Below are positions 49,401-59,312 of a stretch of DNA of 64,000 bases, piece by piece. The position numbers and the translations under genes were made by a program. Every line of letters begins with the position of its first letter. The stretch's first letter is position 1. The stretch spans positions 878,001 to 942,000 of the forward strand of contig NC_135726.1 of assembly GCF_964656455.1 (NCBI RefSeq), written 5' to 3'. The stretch is from Halichoerus grypus. Its lineage: Eukaryota > Chordata > Mammalia > Carnivora > Phocidae. Under the pieces are notes generated by a model. The model saw nothing but the letters and a program-made list of their open reading frames with translations, was not told where the DNA came from and did no database searches.

Positions 49401-52400
49401 AAAGATACGCCCCGAACCACCAGAAGCCCAGACTTAGGGAAGATGACCACGGAAACCGAGAGAAGTCCAGGACAGGCCCAGGTCCCAGCCGAGTCCAAGG
49501 TGCTCCAGAGCATCCTCTTTGCTGACATTGCCCTGCCCCACACCAGCAGCGGATACAGGGTTTCCACCCAGGGGCACGTCGCGGGACCCCCCCCAAGGGC
49601 ACGCACCATGTCCCCCTTACCCAGCTGAGTATGGCCCTGTTCTGTGGTGACGCTGGCATCCGTGTTTCAGACACCCACCGGGAGTTCGTGCCCAGGACCC
49701 TCTCTGGCTACATGCCCGAGGAGATATGGAGGAAGGCTGGTGAGTGCAGTTGGCCGGGGGGGGGGGGCGGCGTGGGGGGTTGGAGGGGTGCCCTCCTTGC
49801 CCTCTCGTCTGCATGGGGAGCTCAGGTGGCAGAGCTCACAGGGCTGTCCGGACCCTGCAGGAGGGGTGGGAGTGCACTTAGTGTTCAGGGTAGGACATCT
49901 GCCACCTGACATCTGCAGGGAGACGAGGGTGCTGCTCAGCAGAACAGAGCAGGTCCCTGGGTCCTACACGCACACGCATGTGCACAGACACACGCGTGAC
50001 AGAAAGTGAGAGCTGGCGTGCCTGTGGCCTTCCGGGTGTGGCATGGAGCGGCGTGCGGGGGATGCTCCCTGCATCGTGGGGACACACTGTGGGGGGGGCT
50101 GGGCAGAAGGAGGAGCCAGGGGGCAGCTTGAGAAAGAGAGACGGGGAGAGGGGGCGCAGCTGGGGTGGCGCCGGTGGAGAGAAGCAGCAGGGTCCCTGAC
50201 ATGTTTTGATCCGTGGATGGAGTCAATGTGAAGTGTAAGGAAGAGGGAGAAAATCGCAGCATCTCGAGAGCAGAGAGAGGAGAGCATCCCACCCCAGGCG
50301 CGGAGGCCAAGGGGCCACAGAGCGGCTGCAGCTGCCTGGAGCAAGGTGGGGGAAGGCCCAGGCCCGGACAGGAGGATGGGGTCCTCGTTTCCCTCGGCCT
50401 GTCCCCTCTGCCTCCATCTGGCCCATGGTGGCCCCTTGGCGACAGCGACGTGGCGCCCCGGTGGTGACTTGGGGGACCGGCAGCTCTGCCACGCCCAGCA
50501 CAGAAGGCTCCCTAGGAGGAGCCCTGCTCCACACCACCCAGCCCCTCACACCACTGCAGGGAGGGCACTGCTGGGGAAACTGAGGCAGGCCTGAGCGGCC
50601 GAGGGCCGTCTGCCAGGGCTGGAGAGCACAGCGGCACCCAAGCAGACGCTCCGGCCTTAGGCAGACAGCTCAGCTCACGACAGCAGCACCACGGACGGCG
50701 TGCTTCTCTCCAGACCGGAGCAGGCTGGAGGCCGCAGGTGTGGGTGACGGAGGGCTTTGGGATGATAAGAATGCGGAGCCCTGGACGGGGCATCCCCTGG
50801 ACTGCTTCCATACCAGCGACAGGGAAGCCGACTGTCCACGGCTCTGGTTCTCAAAGCGGGTGCCCACACTGGCAGCATCAGCCTCACTTGGAACTCGTGG
50901 GTTCCAAGGTTCTTCCTCCCCACGCCCGTGGCGTCCACGTCAGCGGTGGGCTTGGCCACGCCCTCCAGGGCAGTGCCACCGCACACCCAGGTCTGGGAAC
51001 ACTAGGGTAGGGCCAGGCTCGGGAGACGCCCCCACGACCAGGCTTGCACACGTGTGCCCGGCCGCTGGTGCCCAGGCCCCGCCCACAACACAGGGAGGCG
51101 CGGCTGGGCTGGGCCACGGGACCACGGCCCGCGTGTCCTTTGCAGAGGAGGCGGTGAACGAGGTGAAGCGGCAGGCGATGTCTGAGCTGCAAAAGGCCGT
51201 GTCGGACGCCGAGCGAAAGGCTCACGAGCTCATCAGCACAGAGCGCGCCAAGATGGAGCGGGCCTTGGCTGAAGCCCGGCGGCAGGCCTCGGAGGACGCC
51301 CTGACCGTGGTCAACCAGCAGGAGGACTCCAGTGAGGTAAGGCCACCCGCCTGCCCCCCACTCCGGCCCCAGCCTCTGGTCCAGGCCCCGAACCCTCCCT
51401 CTGTCGCCTCCCCGCCTCACGACCTTAGGCAGCCGGCAAAGTGGGTCCTGTGGTGTCCCCGTCGTGCTGACGTGGACCCCGAGGGCTCCAGGGGTAGGTG
51501 GCTTGCCCTGGGCCGCGCCCCAGGATGTCATGGGCATTATTCAGACTTAGGCTGGCAGGCGCCGAGCCCATGCTCTTGCTAACCAGTGAAAGCTGGGGGC
51601 ACGGCGCGAGTGGAGACTGCGGGGGTGTCTAGAGGGCCTCGTCAGCTGCCGCCCGCACGCATGCGTGCAGGGGCCTGAGCATCACGTCGTGCTGGCTCCT
51701 GGGCATCAGAGGCTGGGCGGGGTCCGCAGGGCGGGGGCAGGGGGTGCCTCTCCTCCTCGTCCAGAAGGACTCTCACGTCAGAGGAGTCGGGGAGGGGGAG
51801 AGGTTTTCCTCTGGAACTGTCCTTTGGAAGGGGACTGGTCTCCGGACCTCTGGTATGTGTGTGCGTGGACGGGCCCAGAGGGTCAGCTCGTGCGTCCGCA
51901 GCAGCTGCTGCGGCAGGTACTCCGAGCTCCGGAGCGGCGGGCGGGGCAGAGCGGGCAGACCGCACGGAGGCAGGTGCCAGGGAAGGCACCAGGGCGGTGA
52001 CATGTGAGCAGAGTCCTGCAGGAGGTGAGCGAGCCGGGCAGGGATCTGGGGAGCAGAGCGAGGAGGGAGCAGCAAGCACCGAGATCGGGGGCACGCTGGG
52101 CGGAGTGAGGACCGCAAGGAGGCCGGTGTGGCCGAGCAGAGCGAGCCAGGAAGCCCAAGAGGCTTCAGGGCCAACGAGACACTGGGCCTTCCTCCTGGGG
52201 CGGGCGTGGGCTCCCCGACCCTCAGCCTGGCTGCCAACTCGGGTCTCTCCCAGTATCCCTGCCCACCTTCTGCTCACGTGCGCGGCTGAGGTTACCGCTC
52301 GTTCCACAGAAAGGGAGCAGAAGCCCCATGGCCGGGGGCAGGGGGTGCCTGGCCGTGCACCCTGCACTGGAATCTGGCCGTCTTTACCCAGCCAGGGTGC

Positions 52401-53055
52401 ACATTCTGGGGTTGAGCCCAGGTAAACCAGGAGGGCTTCCTGGAAGAGAGGACAGGCCGTGGCTGCCTTCCCTCCTGAGGACCCCGCGGTCCTGTAAATG
52501 CTGCGTGAGCCTGACTGGGGCGGGCTGGAGCTGTGTGCCTCGGCGGTGCGCGTCCAACCCCCAGAATGGCCCAGCCAGGGGGGCCGTGGCCGCTGAGGGC
52601 CGCCCCGGAGCTGTGGCGGCATGATGCCGCGGCCGGCCCGAGTGGGGGTGTTGGCAGCGTGTGCTGCCCCAGTCTGCGGCCGGGCTGGGCACCTGGGGTT
52701 CGGGGCCCAGCGTCCGCCCTGCGGCCGCCCGCTGACCATGTCCCCCCCCACCCAGAGCTGCTGGAACTGTGGGCGCAAGGCCAGCGAGACGTGCAGCGGC
52801 TGCAACGCGGCCCGGTACTGCGGCTCCTTCTGCCAGCACCGGGACTGGGAGAAGCACCACCACGTGTGCGGCCAGAGCCTGCAGGGCCCCGCGGCCGCCG
52901 TGGCCGACCCGGGGCCCGCACAGCCCGACGCCGCGGCCGGCCTGGGCCCCTGCCTGCCCGCGGGTGCCGCCAGCCCCAGCGAGGCCAGCTCCGCGGGGCC
53001 CTCCCGGCCCGGCTCGCCCGGCCCCCCCGGCCCCCTGGACGCCGCGCCCCGCTGA
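31293..53055 (+). CDS. CBFA2T3: CBFA2T3 (MTG16/ETO2) transcriptional corepressor, ten exons joined
   Basis: Join: 31293-31413, 40195-40433, 40520-40609, 44565-44746, 45336-45556, 48367-48452, 49059-49257, 49671-49739, 51146-51336, 52756-53055. The joined frame is open for 565 residues and ends in TGA at 53053-53055. The product is a nuclear ETO/MTG-family corepressor. It has no DNA-binding domain but bridges factors such as E-proteins, TAL1/GATA complexes and ZBTB proteins to NCoR/SMRT and histone deacetylases, mainly in blood progenitors. Domains in order: a Pro-rich N-terminus; NHR1/TAFH at about residues 85-180; NHR2 oligomerisation helix at about 290-357; NHR3 helix at about 403-466; MYND zinc finger at 467-504; and a Pro/Ser/Ala-rich tail. 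The ATG at 31,293 has A at -3 and gives the short isoform. The frame also stays open 5' of it (DRKDKTAT), consistent with a longer isoform joining from an upstream exon. RUNX1T1 and CBFA2T2 are paralogues, but the genomic neighbour PABPN1L and the C-terminal tail favour CBFA2T3. Confidence 0.95.
31575..31780 (+). mobile_element. MIR SINE remnant
   Basis: AGCCTGAGCCTCAGGTTCAA, GTGGCTGTGTGGCCTTGGGT, AAGCTACTTAACCTCTCTGG and GAGCTGCTGTGAGGACAAGT follow the MIR consensus in order, about 160 bases downstream of the CBFA2T3 exon donor. Confidence 0.8.
34575..34950 (+). mobile_element. MIR-type remnants (one or two copies)
   Basis: ACGAGCTGTGTGGCACTGGG and CTCTCTGAGCTCCTTTTCCC, then CTTGTGCCTCGGTTTCTCCA and CTGTCAAACGGCAGTCATCC. 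The repeated arrangement suggests two MIR fragments side by side. Confidence 0.5.
37316..39095. repeat. TG-rich minisatellite with higher-order repeats
   Basis: About 1.77 kb of alternating purine-pyrimidine sequence built from words like GTGTGTGCATGCATGTCCTT. A 36-bp sub-unit is clear between 38,580 and 38,870, and a block of 274 bp is repeated (CTGTGTGTAGGCATGTGTGT at 38,281 and 38,555). It is embedded in a CBFA2T3 intron. Long open frames on both strands (Cys/Val- or His/Thr-rich) are a consequence of the repeat. Confidence 0.95.
40195..40433 (+). CDS. CBFA2T3: CBFA2T3 exon, start of NHR1/TAFH domain
   Basis: The acceptor is CTTCCCGCAG and the donor is CTCGTG|GTGAGT. The exon holds 79 full codons after the split codon. 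It encodes the Ser/Thr/Asn-rich linker ([19 protein letters not shown]) and then the first half of NHR1, including [17 protein letters not shown] and [19 protein letters not shown]1 is the TAF110-homology four-helix domain that contacts activators such as E-proteins. The split codon and the one after it both read Met, so the exon also has an internal ATG at 40197 in frame. Confidence 0.96.
40520..40609 (+). CDS. CBFA2T3: CBFA2T3 exon, NHR1 middle
   Basis: This is a 30-codon exon in phase 0, after an unusually short 86-bp intron. Acceptor TTGCACAG, donor CTGAAG|GTAAGC. It encodes [19 protein letters not shown] and [10 protein letters not shown], nearly invariant in the family and part of the TAFH fold. 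Confidence 0.97.
40812..41045. mobile_element. Ancient interspersed repeat remnant (L2-like)
   Basis: GCTTTGAGCACCCACTGTGT and GCACAGAGGCCCGAGGCAGG mark the same family as the copies in the upstream intron. Confidence 0.5.
43535..43735. promoter_or_regulatory. CBFA2T3: Candidate conserved element in the intron before exon 44565
   Basis: AT-richer island with AGCTATCCAAATAGAAAAAC, GCTTGACAAAAACGCATCGG and TGTATTTATTTACAAATACT (forkhead-like). No repeat family recognised. Confidence 0.3.
44565..44746 (+). CDS. CBFA2T3: CBFA2T3 exon, end of NHR1 and linker
   Basis: Acceptor CCCCGATGCAG, donor GACAG|GTGAGG, entering in phase 0 and leaving in phase 2. It encodes [20 protein letters not shown] and [13 protein letters not shown], the last NHR1 helices, followed by the Ser-rich linker [20 protein letters not shown]. 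The frame is also open upstream of the acceptor, so the 3' AG and sequence similarity set the boundary. Confidence 0.96.
45336..45556 (+). CDS. CBFA2T3: CBFA2T3 exon, linker between NHR1 and NHR2
   Basis: Acceptor GGGTCAG, donor CTCG|GTGAGC. It completes the Arg codon started in the previous exon and encodes [20 protein letters not shown], then a His/Pro-rich stretch and [20 protein letters not shown]. This is the least conserved core exon; a Pro-rich loop ([14 protein letters not shown]) sits where paralogues carry longer Pro runs. The acceptor has a weaker pyrimidine tract than its neighbours. Confidence 0.94.
46830..46910. promoter_or_regulatory. CBFA2T3: Candidate element with octamer, forkhead and E-box words
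   Basis: GCTAATGCAAAAATAAACAC followed by CAGCTG and AGATCT words, directly before a CG-rich stretch (GGCGGCGGCGGGGGCGGGGG). The tight set of motifs in otherwise bland intron suggests a regulatory site. Confidence 0.25.
47280..47370 (+). mobile_element. MIR fragment
   Basis: TGACCTTGGGCAATCGCATG and GTGTTCTCATCTGTCGGATG give a short MIR core within the CBFA2T3 intron. Confidence 0.5.
48070..48345. repeat. 40-bp G-rich tandem repeat upstream of the NHR2 exon
   Basis: GAGGGGCGGGGCCTGGGGAG recurs at 40-bp spacing (48,089; 48,129; 48,169) and then in degenerate form to about 48,345. The coding strand carries many G3-G5 runs and so could form G-quadruplexes in the pre-mRNA just before the acceptor at 48,366. 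Confidence 0.9.
48367..48452 (+). CDS. CBFA2T3: CBFA2T3 exon, first part of NHR2
   Basis: The exon leaves in phase 0 with donor AACAAC|GTGAGT. It encodes [20 protein letters not shown] and KHLNN, the N-terminal part of the NHR2 hydrophobic heptad helix that mediates tetramer formation. The acceptor is a tandem CAGCAG. Using the first AG gives Leu-Ala-Val-His at the junction; using the second removes one Ala and keeps the frame. A G-rich 40-bp tandem repeat ends about 20 bases upstream. Confidence 0.96.
49059..49257 (+). CDS. CBFA2T3: CBFA2T3 exon, second part of NHR2
   Basis: Acceptor GCCCACAG, donor CAGCTAG|GTGTGT, leaving in phase 1. It encodes [20 protein letters not shown] and [19 protein letters not shown], the rest of the oligomerisation helix, then a variable linker. 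From memory, relatives usually have Val instead of Ala after the second Met and RRCQ rather than RQCQ here. I cannot say whether these are lineage differences or polymorphisms. Confidence 0.96.
49671..49739 (+). CDS. CBFA2T3: CBFA2T3 short exon between NHR2 and NHR3
   Basis: A 69-bp exon with acceptor CGTGTTTCAG and donor GGCTG|GTGAGT. It encodes [20 protein letters not shown], which matches the family linker leading into NHR3. Its codons are split at both ends, so skipping it leaves the frame intact (69 = 23 codons). Confidence 0.95.
50838..51010 (+). mobile_element. hAT-Charlie-type (MER) remnant
   Basis: GGCTCTGGTTCTCAAAGCGG, CAGCATCAGCCTCACTTGGA and, at the far end, CAGGTCTGGGAACACTAGGG. 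It appears to be the left part of the same family as the copy at 30.7 kb, with terminal words near both ends. Confidence 0.5.
51146..51336 (+). CDS. CBFA2T3: CBFA2T3 exon encoding NHR3
   Basis: Acceptor TCCTTTGCAG, donor AGTGAG|GTAAGG. It encodes the long charged helix [20 protein letters not shown] through [20 protein letters not shown] to NQQEDSSE, the NHR3 coiled-coil region implicated in corepressor and PKA-RII binding. The frame stays open on both sides of the exon, so intron retention would give an extended protein lacking the MYND finger. Confidence 0.97.
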
Positions 53056-53350
53056 CCCCCCCACCCCGGCCCACGGATGCCGCGCCCTCCGGCCCCGCCC
53101 GGCCCCCCAGCCCGCCGGCCGCTGCCCCCGGCCCTGGGAGCCGCTGCTGCTACCGCTTCTCTCCAAAAGAAAACAGAACCAACAAAAACTGCATCAACGC
53201 AACTTCCTCAGCTACCTGACGGTCTCACGCCACGACCGCTCCGAGCGTCCTCAGAGACCCCCACCGAGCTTTAGCCGGCGGAGCGGCCCAGCCGGAGCGT
53301 GACCGGCTCGCCCGCCGCCTGTCCCCCTCCCGCTCGCGCGCCCCCGTTTT
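52700..53350. promoter_or_regulatory. CBFA2T3: CpG island over CBFA2T3 last exon
   Basis: Dense CpG through the MYND exon and the first 300 bases of the 3' UTR. Gene-body islands of this kind are common in 16q24-type GC-rich DNA; no transcription start is implied. Confidence 0.45.
52756..53055 (+). CDS. CBFA2T3: CBFA2T3 last coding exon, MYND zinc finger and C-terminus
   Basis: Acceptor CCCCCCCACCCAG. It begins [20 protein letters not shown] and continues [18 protein letters not shown]. The eight zinc ligands follow the MYND spacing C-x2-C-x7-C-x2-C-x5-C-x3-C-x7-H-x3-C and all are present. This finger binds the NCoR/SMRT motif. After it come about 60 residues rich in Ala, Pro, Gly and Ser, ending DAAPR and TGA. 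The exon is 99 codons plus stop and lies in a dense CpG island that continues into the 3' UTR. Confidence 0.97.
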   Translation, partial: SCWNCGRKASETCSGCNAARYCGSFCQHRDWEKHHHVCGQSLQGPAAAVADPGPAQPDAAAGLGPCLPAGAASPSEASSAGPSRPGSPGPPGPLDAAPR

Positions 53351-54800
53351 CCTGTCGTTATCACCCTCGTACACTTGCTCTTTAACGAAGAAATCTGTTT
53401 GGTGGCTTCTATTTTCAGTGAAGAATTTTGGGGGGTTTTGTGCAACAGACCTACTCAGAAGTGGATAAAGGAAACGGGGGTTTTGTCCGCTTCCTGCTTA
53501 AAACGGGAAACAGAAAATTGACATCTTACAGCTGGAGGTCTGAGCCCCGTGGCCCAGAATCCACCCCAGGGGCGTGGCCGACGCGGTGAAGACGGTAAGA
53601 ACGATTTCAATTTCCAACTCGAGAAACGTTTTTCGGAGTTTTTTTTTCCTTTAACGTCAAACTCTTTGGCTTTAAGTAGAAATCCAAAAAGTTTTTAAAA
53701 AAAAAAAAAAGAAAAAAGAAAGGAAGCATACCGGTAAACTACCTTACCAGCTAGCCAGCCAAGGACGCCGGACACGCCTCTGCTCCAAAGGAAATCCAAA
53801 AAGCAAACACAAGAAGTCGAAATCCAAAATGGTTTTGTCACTGCCAAAGTATCCTATCCACGGTTTTACTCCACTCTTGGATTTGTTCAGGTGTCGTCCT
53901 GTTCTCTTGCTTTGATTCCGTGTTTGGGGTTGTGGGGACATTGGGGTTTGGAGGGTTTCACTCAACAAGAGGCCCCTTGGGTTTCTCTGCCACGACGGAG
54001 GGCTCCCCACCCACGTGCATGCATGTCCGCATGTGTCCGCGCGTGCGGGGGCCACCCCCGTCTGTCCTCACGCCCTCCGTGAATTCTCATCACATTGCAT
54101 GTTTTCCACGTGTGAGAACGCGCTAACGTGTCCTTCCCAGGAGAGAGTAACTCTGAAGCCAGACTGTGACAATCTTTTGGGTTGATTCTTGACTGCGTCT
54201 CAAAGCTTGAGGAGACAGCATCCGGGCCCTGGAACTGCTGCTTCTCCATCTCTCCTCCTCTACCTCTCCTCACACCCCACGAGGCCGCCCGCCGCCACCC
54301 CGGCCCCGGAGTCTGCTGTCCCCACTCTCCTCTCTGCACACAGTTGCAGAAATAGAAGGAAAGCTACAAAAAGAACGCCCTCACCAGACCTGCTGGAGAT
54401 TCGGTCAGCTGCAGAGAGCCCCGCGTTTCTGTCTAGCTGCTCCTTGGGGGCACGGTCTCTCGGACCCCCCAGCCCTGTCCCCTCACCCCACTCAGCTGCC
54501 CCAACCATCTCAAGGAGGAAATGAAGGAATAAGGAAGCCCTCGCGTGTACTCCGTGGCAGGACCCACGGTGGACGCGGCCCGCGGTCTGACATTTCCTGG
54601 CATCGCGGTGAGAGAGTCCCAGGACTGCAGTGCAATATGGGGAGTGACCAGCTACTGAAACCGGGGCTCCTGGGGGCCCCACCGAGAGGCAAGAAGTCAA
54701 GAGTATACGCTAATGTGAATGTATATAGTCCTTGCAGAGGTCCAAATAATGATGTTCATGGTGGTGATAATAAAGAAGGGATGTTTGCCAAATAAAAACA
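53056..54800 (+). other. CBFA2T3: CBFA2T3 3' UTR (proximal form)
   Basis: The sequence after the stop codon shifts from a dense CpG island (to about 53.35 kb) to mixed sequence with A- and T-rich stretches (about 53.64-53.72 kb). Two AATAAA signals at 54769-54774 and 54791-54796 are the first canonical poly(A) signals after the stop. They would give a UTR of about 1.75 kb, in the range I recall for the human transcript. The distance from here to PABPN1L also fits the human spacing better than the distal signal does. Confidence 0.55.
54769..54796 (+). terminator. CBFA2T3: Putative CBFA2T3 poly(A) signals (two AATAAA)
   Basis: Two AATAAA hexamers lie 16 bases apart in an AT-rich stretch. A GT-rich segment follows about 90 bases downstream (around 54,888-54,905), rather far for an ideal downstream element. 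Cleavage position is not determined. Confidence 0.45.
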
Positions 54801-57124
54801 GAGAGAAACCGCGGAAGTATATAAAGCTTAGGAAGTAGATTTTCAAAGAAATTGGAACTGTGGTCCTGTGGGGAGCAGTGGGTTTGTGTGATTGCTGTGA
54901 TTTTTCCAGAGCTGTAGGAATTCATCGTTCGGTCCTGGGAGGAAGGGTTCCATCCAGGGGCCGCAGATCAGGTGCCATCCCGAATCCTGCCTGACGGTGG
55001 AACCTGCCTTCTGGAAGTCGAGATAGACCCATCTTATCCTCCAGAAATGTCCCCAGGCTCAAGCCACGGGTCCGTGCACCTGTCAAAGGTTCGCTTTCGT
55101 GGGTTTCAGAAAAGCAAGGACCAGTTCGGGATTTGGGCTCTCGATGAGACTCTGGAATCCCACCTGTCGTGTGTTCAGGCTTCTGTCTTTCTCTCTGGCA
55201 AGCGCCGAACCTATGAAAACAGTAGTTTTGGATGTGCACCTTGGAAGCAGGTGTTTTTGGACTCTGTTCGCCAAGGTTGTATCCAGAGAGCGTCTGCCCC
55301 AGGTACACTGGGGGTCTGGGTGAGCAGGTCTAAGGCCCCGATGACCCATGTCCCTGACGTCGGGACTGGAGGGAGGCCGCTGCTCTGAGGCAAGGCCTAC
55401 AGGAGCCCTCACCTGGGACCAGCTGGTTTGCTCTGCCAGCCTGTCTCCCTGCCCCTCACAAGGCCTCCCTCTGGGGACAAGCAGGTGCACCAGGGAGCGT
55501 AGCATGTCGGCTGGCTGGGGGCGCCCCTGCCACACCAGAGGCCGAGGGTCCGAGATGGGGCAGACCCTCCCACCCTAGCTGTTGGGAACAGGTCACCCTC
55601 AAGCCAGCTCTACAAGGCCATCTTCCCGGTGTGGTTCCCACATCCATGTCCCGTATATCAAAAAGCCAGCCTCCAGGGGGCTGCAGTAGCCTGGCACGAG
55701 CTGACCCCAGGCTGAGGGATGGAGCCCCTGCAGGCTGCGAGCATGACAGGATCAGCGCATGGCAGCCGGGTGGGGTAGGGGGCCTGCAGTGAGGAAGCTG
55801 AGGCCCGGAGCCCGCAGCAGGGAGGCACCCTGGTAAGTGCTGTGTCCGCCAGTGCCCAGCAGCTCCTTCCACCCAGGGAAGCCTGAGAGGGGCCCTGGGG
55901 CTCGGTCCATGTTTTGGGGGCTGGTGTTCCTGTCCGTCACTGTGCTCAGGCCCCATTCGGCCAAAGACCTCACAGCAGAACCAAACACAGGATCGATAGC
56001 TTTGGGGAGGGGCTGTGGCAGAGTTTCTGTTGTAGGAGATGGGCTGGAGTGTGCACCTGTCCCGTGTAAAGAGGGGCTCTACAGAAGGGGATCTAGCCTC
56101 CTGCCCTCTGCTCAGAGACTGTCGTGCCCTGCTACCTCCTGAGCTTCTGAACCACTGGCCAGAAGGGCAGCGTGCAAGGGTCTCCTTCCCACCGGCCACC
56201 ACCACACAGGTGACCCAAACCCTCAGTGAGATGCAGATGCTCATGGGGCCTCCCTCCCCCTAAATCAAACTAAAAGGGCTCCTCTCCTGTTCTGAGCCCA
56301 AAGCTGCCGCAGGAAGGCAGAGCGAGACTGGCAGGTCAGGTGGCAGCCAGAGCTCCCTCGTCCAGAGCCAGGCCGCATACGGTGCACAGACGGGGGGTGT
56401 GGGGGCCAACGAGATGGATGCTGGCACCCCTAGGCCCTCTCACTCCCCAGTGTGTGACCCCTCGACCTTTCCCACCCCCTCCTCTGCCTCCCCTGTTTCC
56501 CATCCTGCCCTGGACCCAGGCTGGCCTTTCCGTTAGGACATGTCACTGTCCCCAGGTGGTGTCTGGCGGGTGTCCGAACAAGGACCAGTGCTGCCTCGTC
56601 CACGTGTGAACAGGTTGGCGCACCCCAGACCCCATCGGAATAGAGGGTCCCCATCCCCACAGCTCACCAGGACCAAAGGGAAGCCTCAGGTGTTACCAGG
56701 AGCAAAGAGGACAGATGGAGACAGCCTTGGGGGTCCAGAAGGGTCAGGGCCAGGACAAGAGGAGCCAGATGCCCAGGCAAGGGGCTTCCCCATGGGATCC
56801 ACAGGTGGAGCCACTCACTAGAGGCCTCTAGAGCTTCAGCAGCAGCGGGAGATGGACGGGAGAGGGGCTGGGAGGTATTGGTTTTAGTTTCATCTCAATG
56901 ACATGGTGGAAAGAGATCAGGACAGGCCCTAACTTTCTCTTTTGCCAATTTTCCCAAATATATCCTCAAAATGACACCAAAGTCCCTTCATTGTTATCCA
57001 CCCATCCTGCCTGTTCCAGCCTACTCTAGGCAGCATGTCTGGCCATTACTCTGCCCATCCCCCTAGCCAACCTACAATTGTTTCTTGATTCTTTTATTTC
57101 ATCAGCTCACCCTTCTGACCAATC

Positions 57125-57800
57125 AGTCATCTGTCTGGCCATCCATCCATCCACCCACCCATCCATCCATCCACCCTCCCATCTACCCATCCATCCATCC
57201 ACCCACCCACCCATCCATCCACCCACCCACCCATCCATCCATCCACCTATCCATCCATCCACCCATCCACCCACCCATCCATCCATCCATCCATCCACCT
57301 ATCCATCCATCCACCCATCCACCCACCCATCCATCCATCCACCTATCCATCCATCCATCCATCCACCCATCCATCCATCCAACCATCCACCTATCCACCC
57401 ACCCACCCCATCCATCCACCCGTCCATCCACACATCCTTCCGTCCATCCATCCATCCGTCCGTCCATCCATCCGTCCATCCACCCATCCTTCCGTCCATC
57501 CATCCATCCATGTATCCACCCACCCATCCATCCACCCATCCATCTGTCCATCCATCCACCCACCCATCCATTCACCCACCTGTCCATCCACCCGTTCACC
57601 CACCCATCCATCTGTCTATCCATCCATCCACCCACCCACCCACCCATCCATCCACCCGTCCACCCATCCATCCATGTATCCAATCATCCATCCATCCATC
57701 TATCCACCCACCCATCCACCTATCCACCCACCCATCCATCCATCCACCTATCCATCCATCCACCCACCCACCAACTCACCCATTCAGCCAAACACCCACC
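57125..57800. repeat. (CCAT)n tetranucleotide array, about 0.67 kb
   Basis: An imperfect CATC/CACC array with larger repeated blocks (ACCCACCCATCCATCCATCC), downstream of CBFA2T3. It is rich in Pro/His/Ser codons in every frame, producing spurious open frames. Confidence 0.95.
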
Positions 57801-59306
57801 CATTCATCTGTCCATCTATTACTCTATCCCAGCTGCCAGTTGATTCCACCCTCCCCCATTCAAACTTTCACTTAATCACCTCTCTCTCCACCATCCACCC
57901 CAATACATACCAGCCACATAGCTGTCCATCTCTTCTCCAATCTAACCCACACAGCCATGCCTCAGTCCATCCACCCTGTCCACTTCCATCCACTGAACCC
58001 AGAGTAGCATCACCAAGTCCCCCAGTATTCCAAAGCAACAAGGGCAATTTGGATCTTCCCATGACCTCGACTGCCCTAAAGGAATCTGCCTGTGGGCTCA
58101 GCAAGCCTCCCCAGTGCCTCAACCATTGGTCCAGGCCTGCTCCAGGGACAGATAAAGCTCTGCTGCAGGCGTTGTGAGTAGACTGGACCAATGTCCTAGC
58201 AACAGCTTTGGCCAGTCTGGGCCAGCCTGGCAAGTGTGGTGGCCATGGGCCAGGAGCACTCATTGGGAGATGGCCCACACACCTGCTCAGGGGCCCTGTG
58301 ACCAGAGCCACCAGTCAGGGTGAGCACATTCCCTGGCAAGACCCCAACATTGTGGGTGTCCTGTCCTTGTCTCCAAGAGTCACTGCCCAAAGGAGGTGTC
58401 CTCAGGAAAGGAGGGGGAGGGGAAGAAAGATGCCAGTGCTCCTGGAGCTCTTCTCCCCGGGTATGCATGGCTCGCTCTGCCTCCTTCCCACTCCCATCCT
58501 CCATCCTGGGCTACCAGACTCTGGAAATTAGCCCTTTAGGGCTCTGGAGAGCTACAGGAACAGACCCTGCCCAAGCTGAATTTGGTTGATGGCGTGGGCG
58601 GAGGGAGAGGGGAGCAGATCTCTGGGACACTAGAGGCCCCGCACTTCCTAGCCCCAGGCTCCCATGCCACACGGGATATTTTCCAAAATGGGACTGGGCG
58701 CAAGTTCCCCAGACGATGGTCCTGCTAGCAGGACTGGAGGAGAAAACAGAACACAAGGAGCTAGATTGGGGGTACATATCTGCTCCTCTCATCCATCCAC
58801 CTCATGGATAAGGCCTGGGGAGCCCAGCGTCTGCGACAGCACCTATCTGGTCCCCCACAGTTCTGGAAAACTCCATTTTGCATGCTTTCTATTCCTTTTG
58901 TTTCAATTCAGCTGGCTGCTGGAGTGCCACCCCAAAGACCCCTTGTGGTACAACGTCGGGACTCAAACTGGAGCCTGTTTTTTAAATATTAGAACAGAGG
59001 CAGTGGACACCCTTGCTGTCCACAGGGACGAGGGGGCCCAGCCAGGCTGGCCTCCAGGGTGTCAGGCCCTGGGAACAGGCTCATGGGGATTGGATGGATT
59101 TTTCCTCTTCTCCTTTTTTTTTTTTTTTTTTAAACTCCCCAAAAGGAGTTGGAGCGAGTGTTGGTTCGTTTTCCTGTGACGGGTTTTCCTCAGCGCTGTG
59201 GAACCCATGGCATGCCGTCCCCGTTGTGTGTCCCCTGATGTGCTTTGTTTGACCTGGGTGCTGTAAGACGTCATGATTCAGGTCACGTCCGTTATCTGTG
59301 TCGTGT

Positions 59307-59312
59307 AATAAA
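59307..59312 (+). terminator. Possible distal poly(A) signal
   Basis: AATAAA in the context GTAATAAAGCCAACGTTTGC, followed within 40 bases by GT/CT-rich sequence. This arrangement is better than that of the proximal pair. It could end a long CBFA2T3 3' UTR of about 6.3 kb or an unrecognised non-coding transcript. Confidence 0.35.

Larger units (their letters stand above)
49740..52755 (+). other. CBFA2T3: CBFA2T3 introns flanking the NHR3 exon
   Basis: The 49,740-51,145 intron begins with a G13 run at about 49,757 and contains a hAT-Charlie-like remnant at about 50.84-51.01 kb. The 51,337-52,755 intron is GC-rich, with no repeat that I can assign. No additional exon recognised in either. Confidence 0.8.

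Noticed and set aside
50740..51582. A 280-codon frame containing the NHR3 exon and reading through both introns
   Set aside because: The acceptor at 51,145 and donor at 51,337 are strong and fit family exon borders; read-through would need intron retention.
51642..52805. A 387-codon minus-strand frame across the CBFA2T3 MYND exon region
   Set aside because: GC-rich antisense shadow spanning intron and exon; the plus-strand MYND exon with correct zinc spacing explains the sequence.
57078..57875. A 265-codon His/Pro/Ser frame and a Gly/Trp/Asp frame on the opposite strand
   Set aside because: Low-complexity (CCAT)n array; no protein family resembles it.
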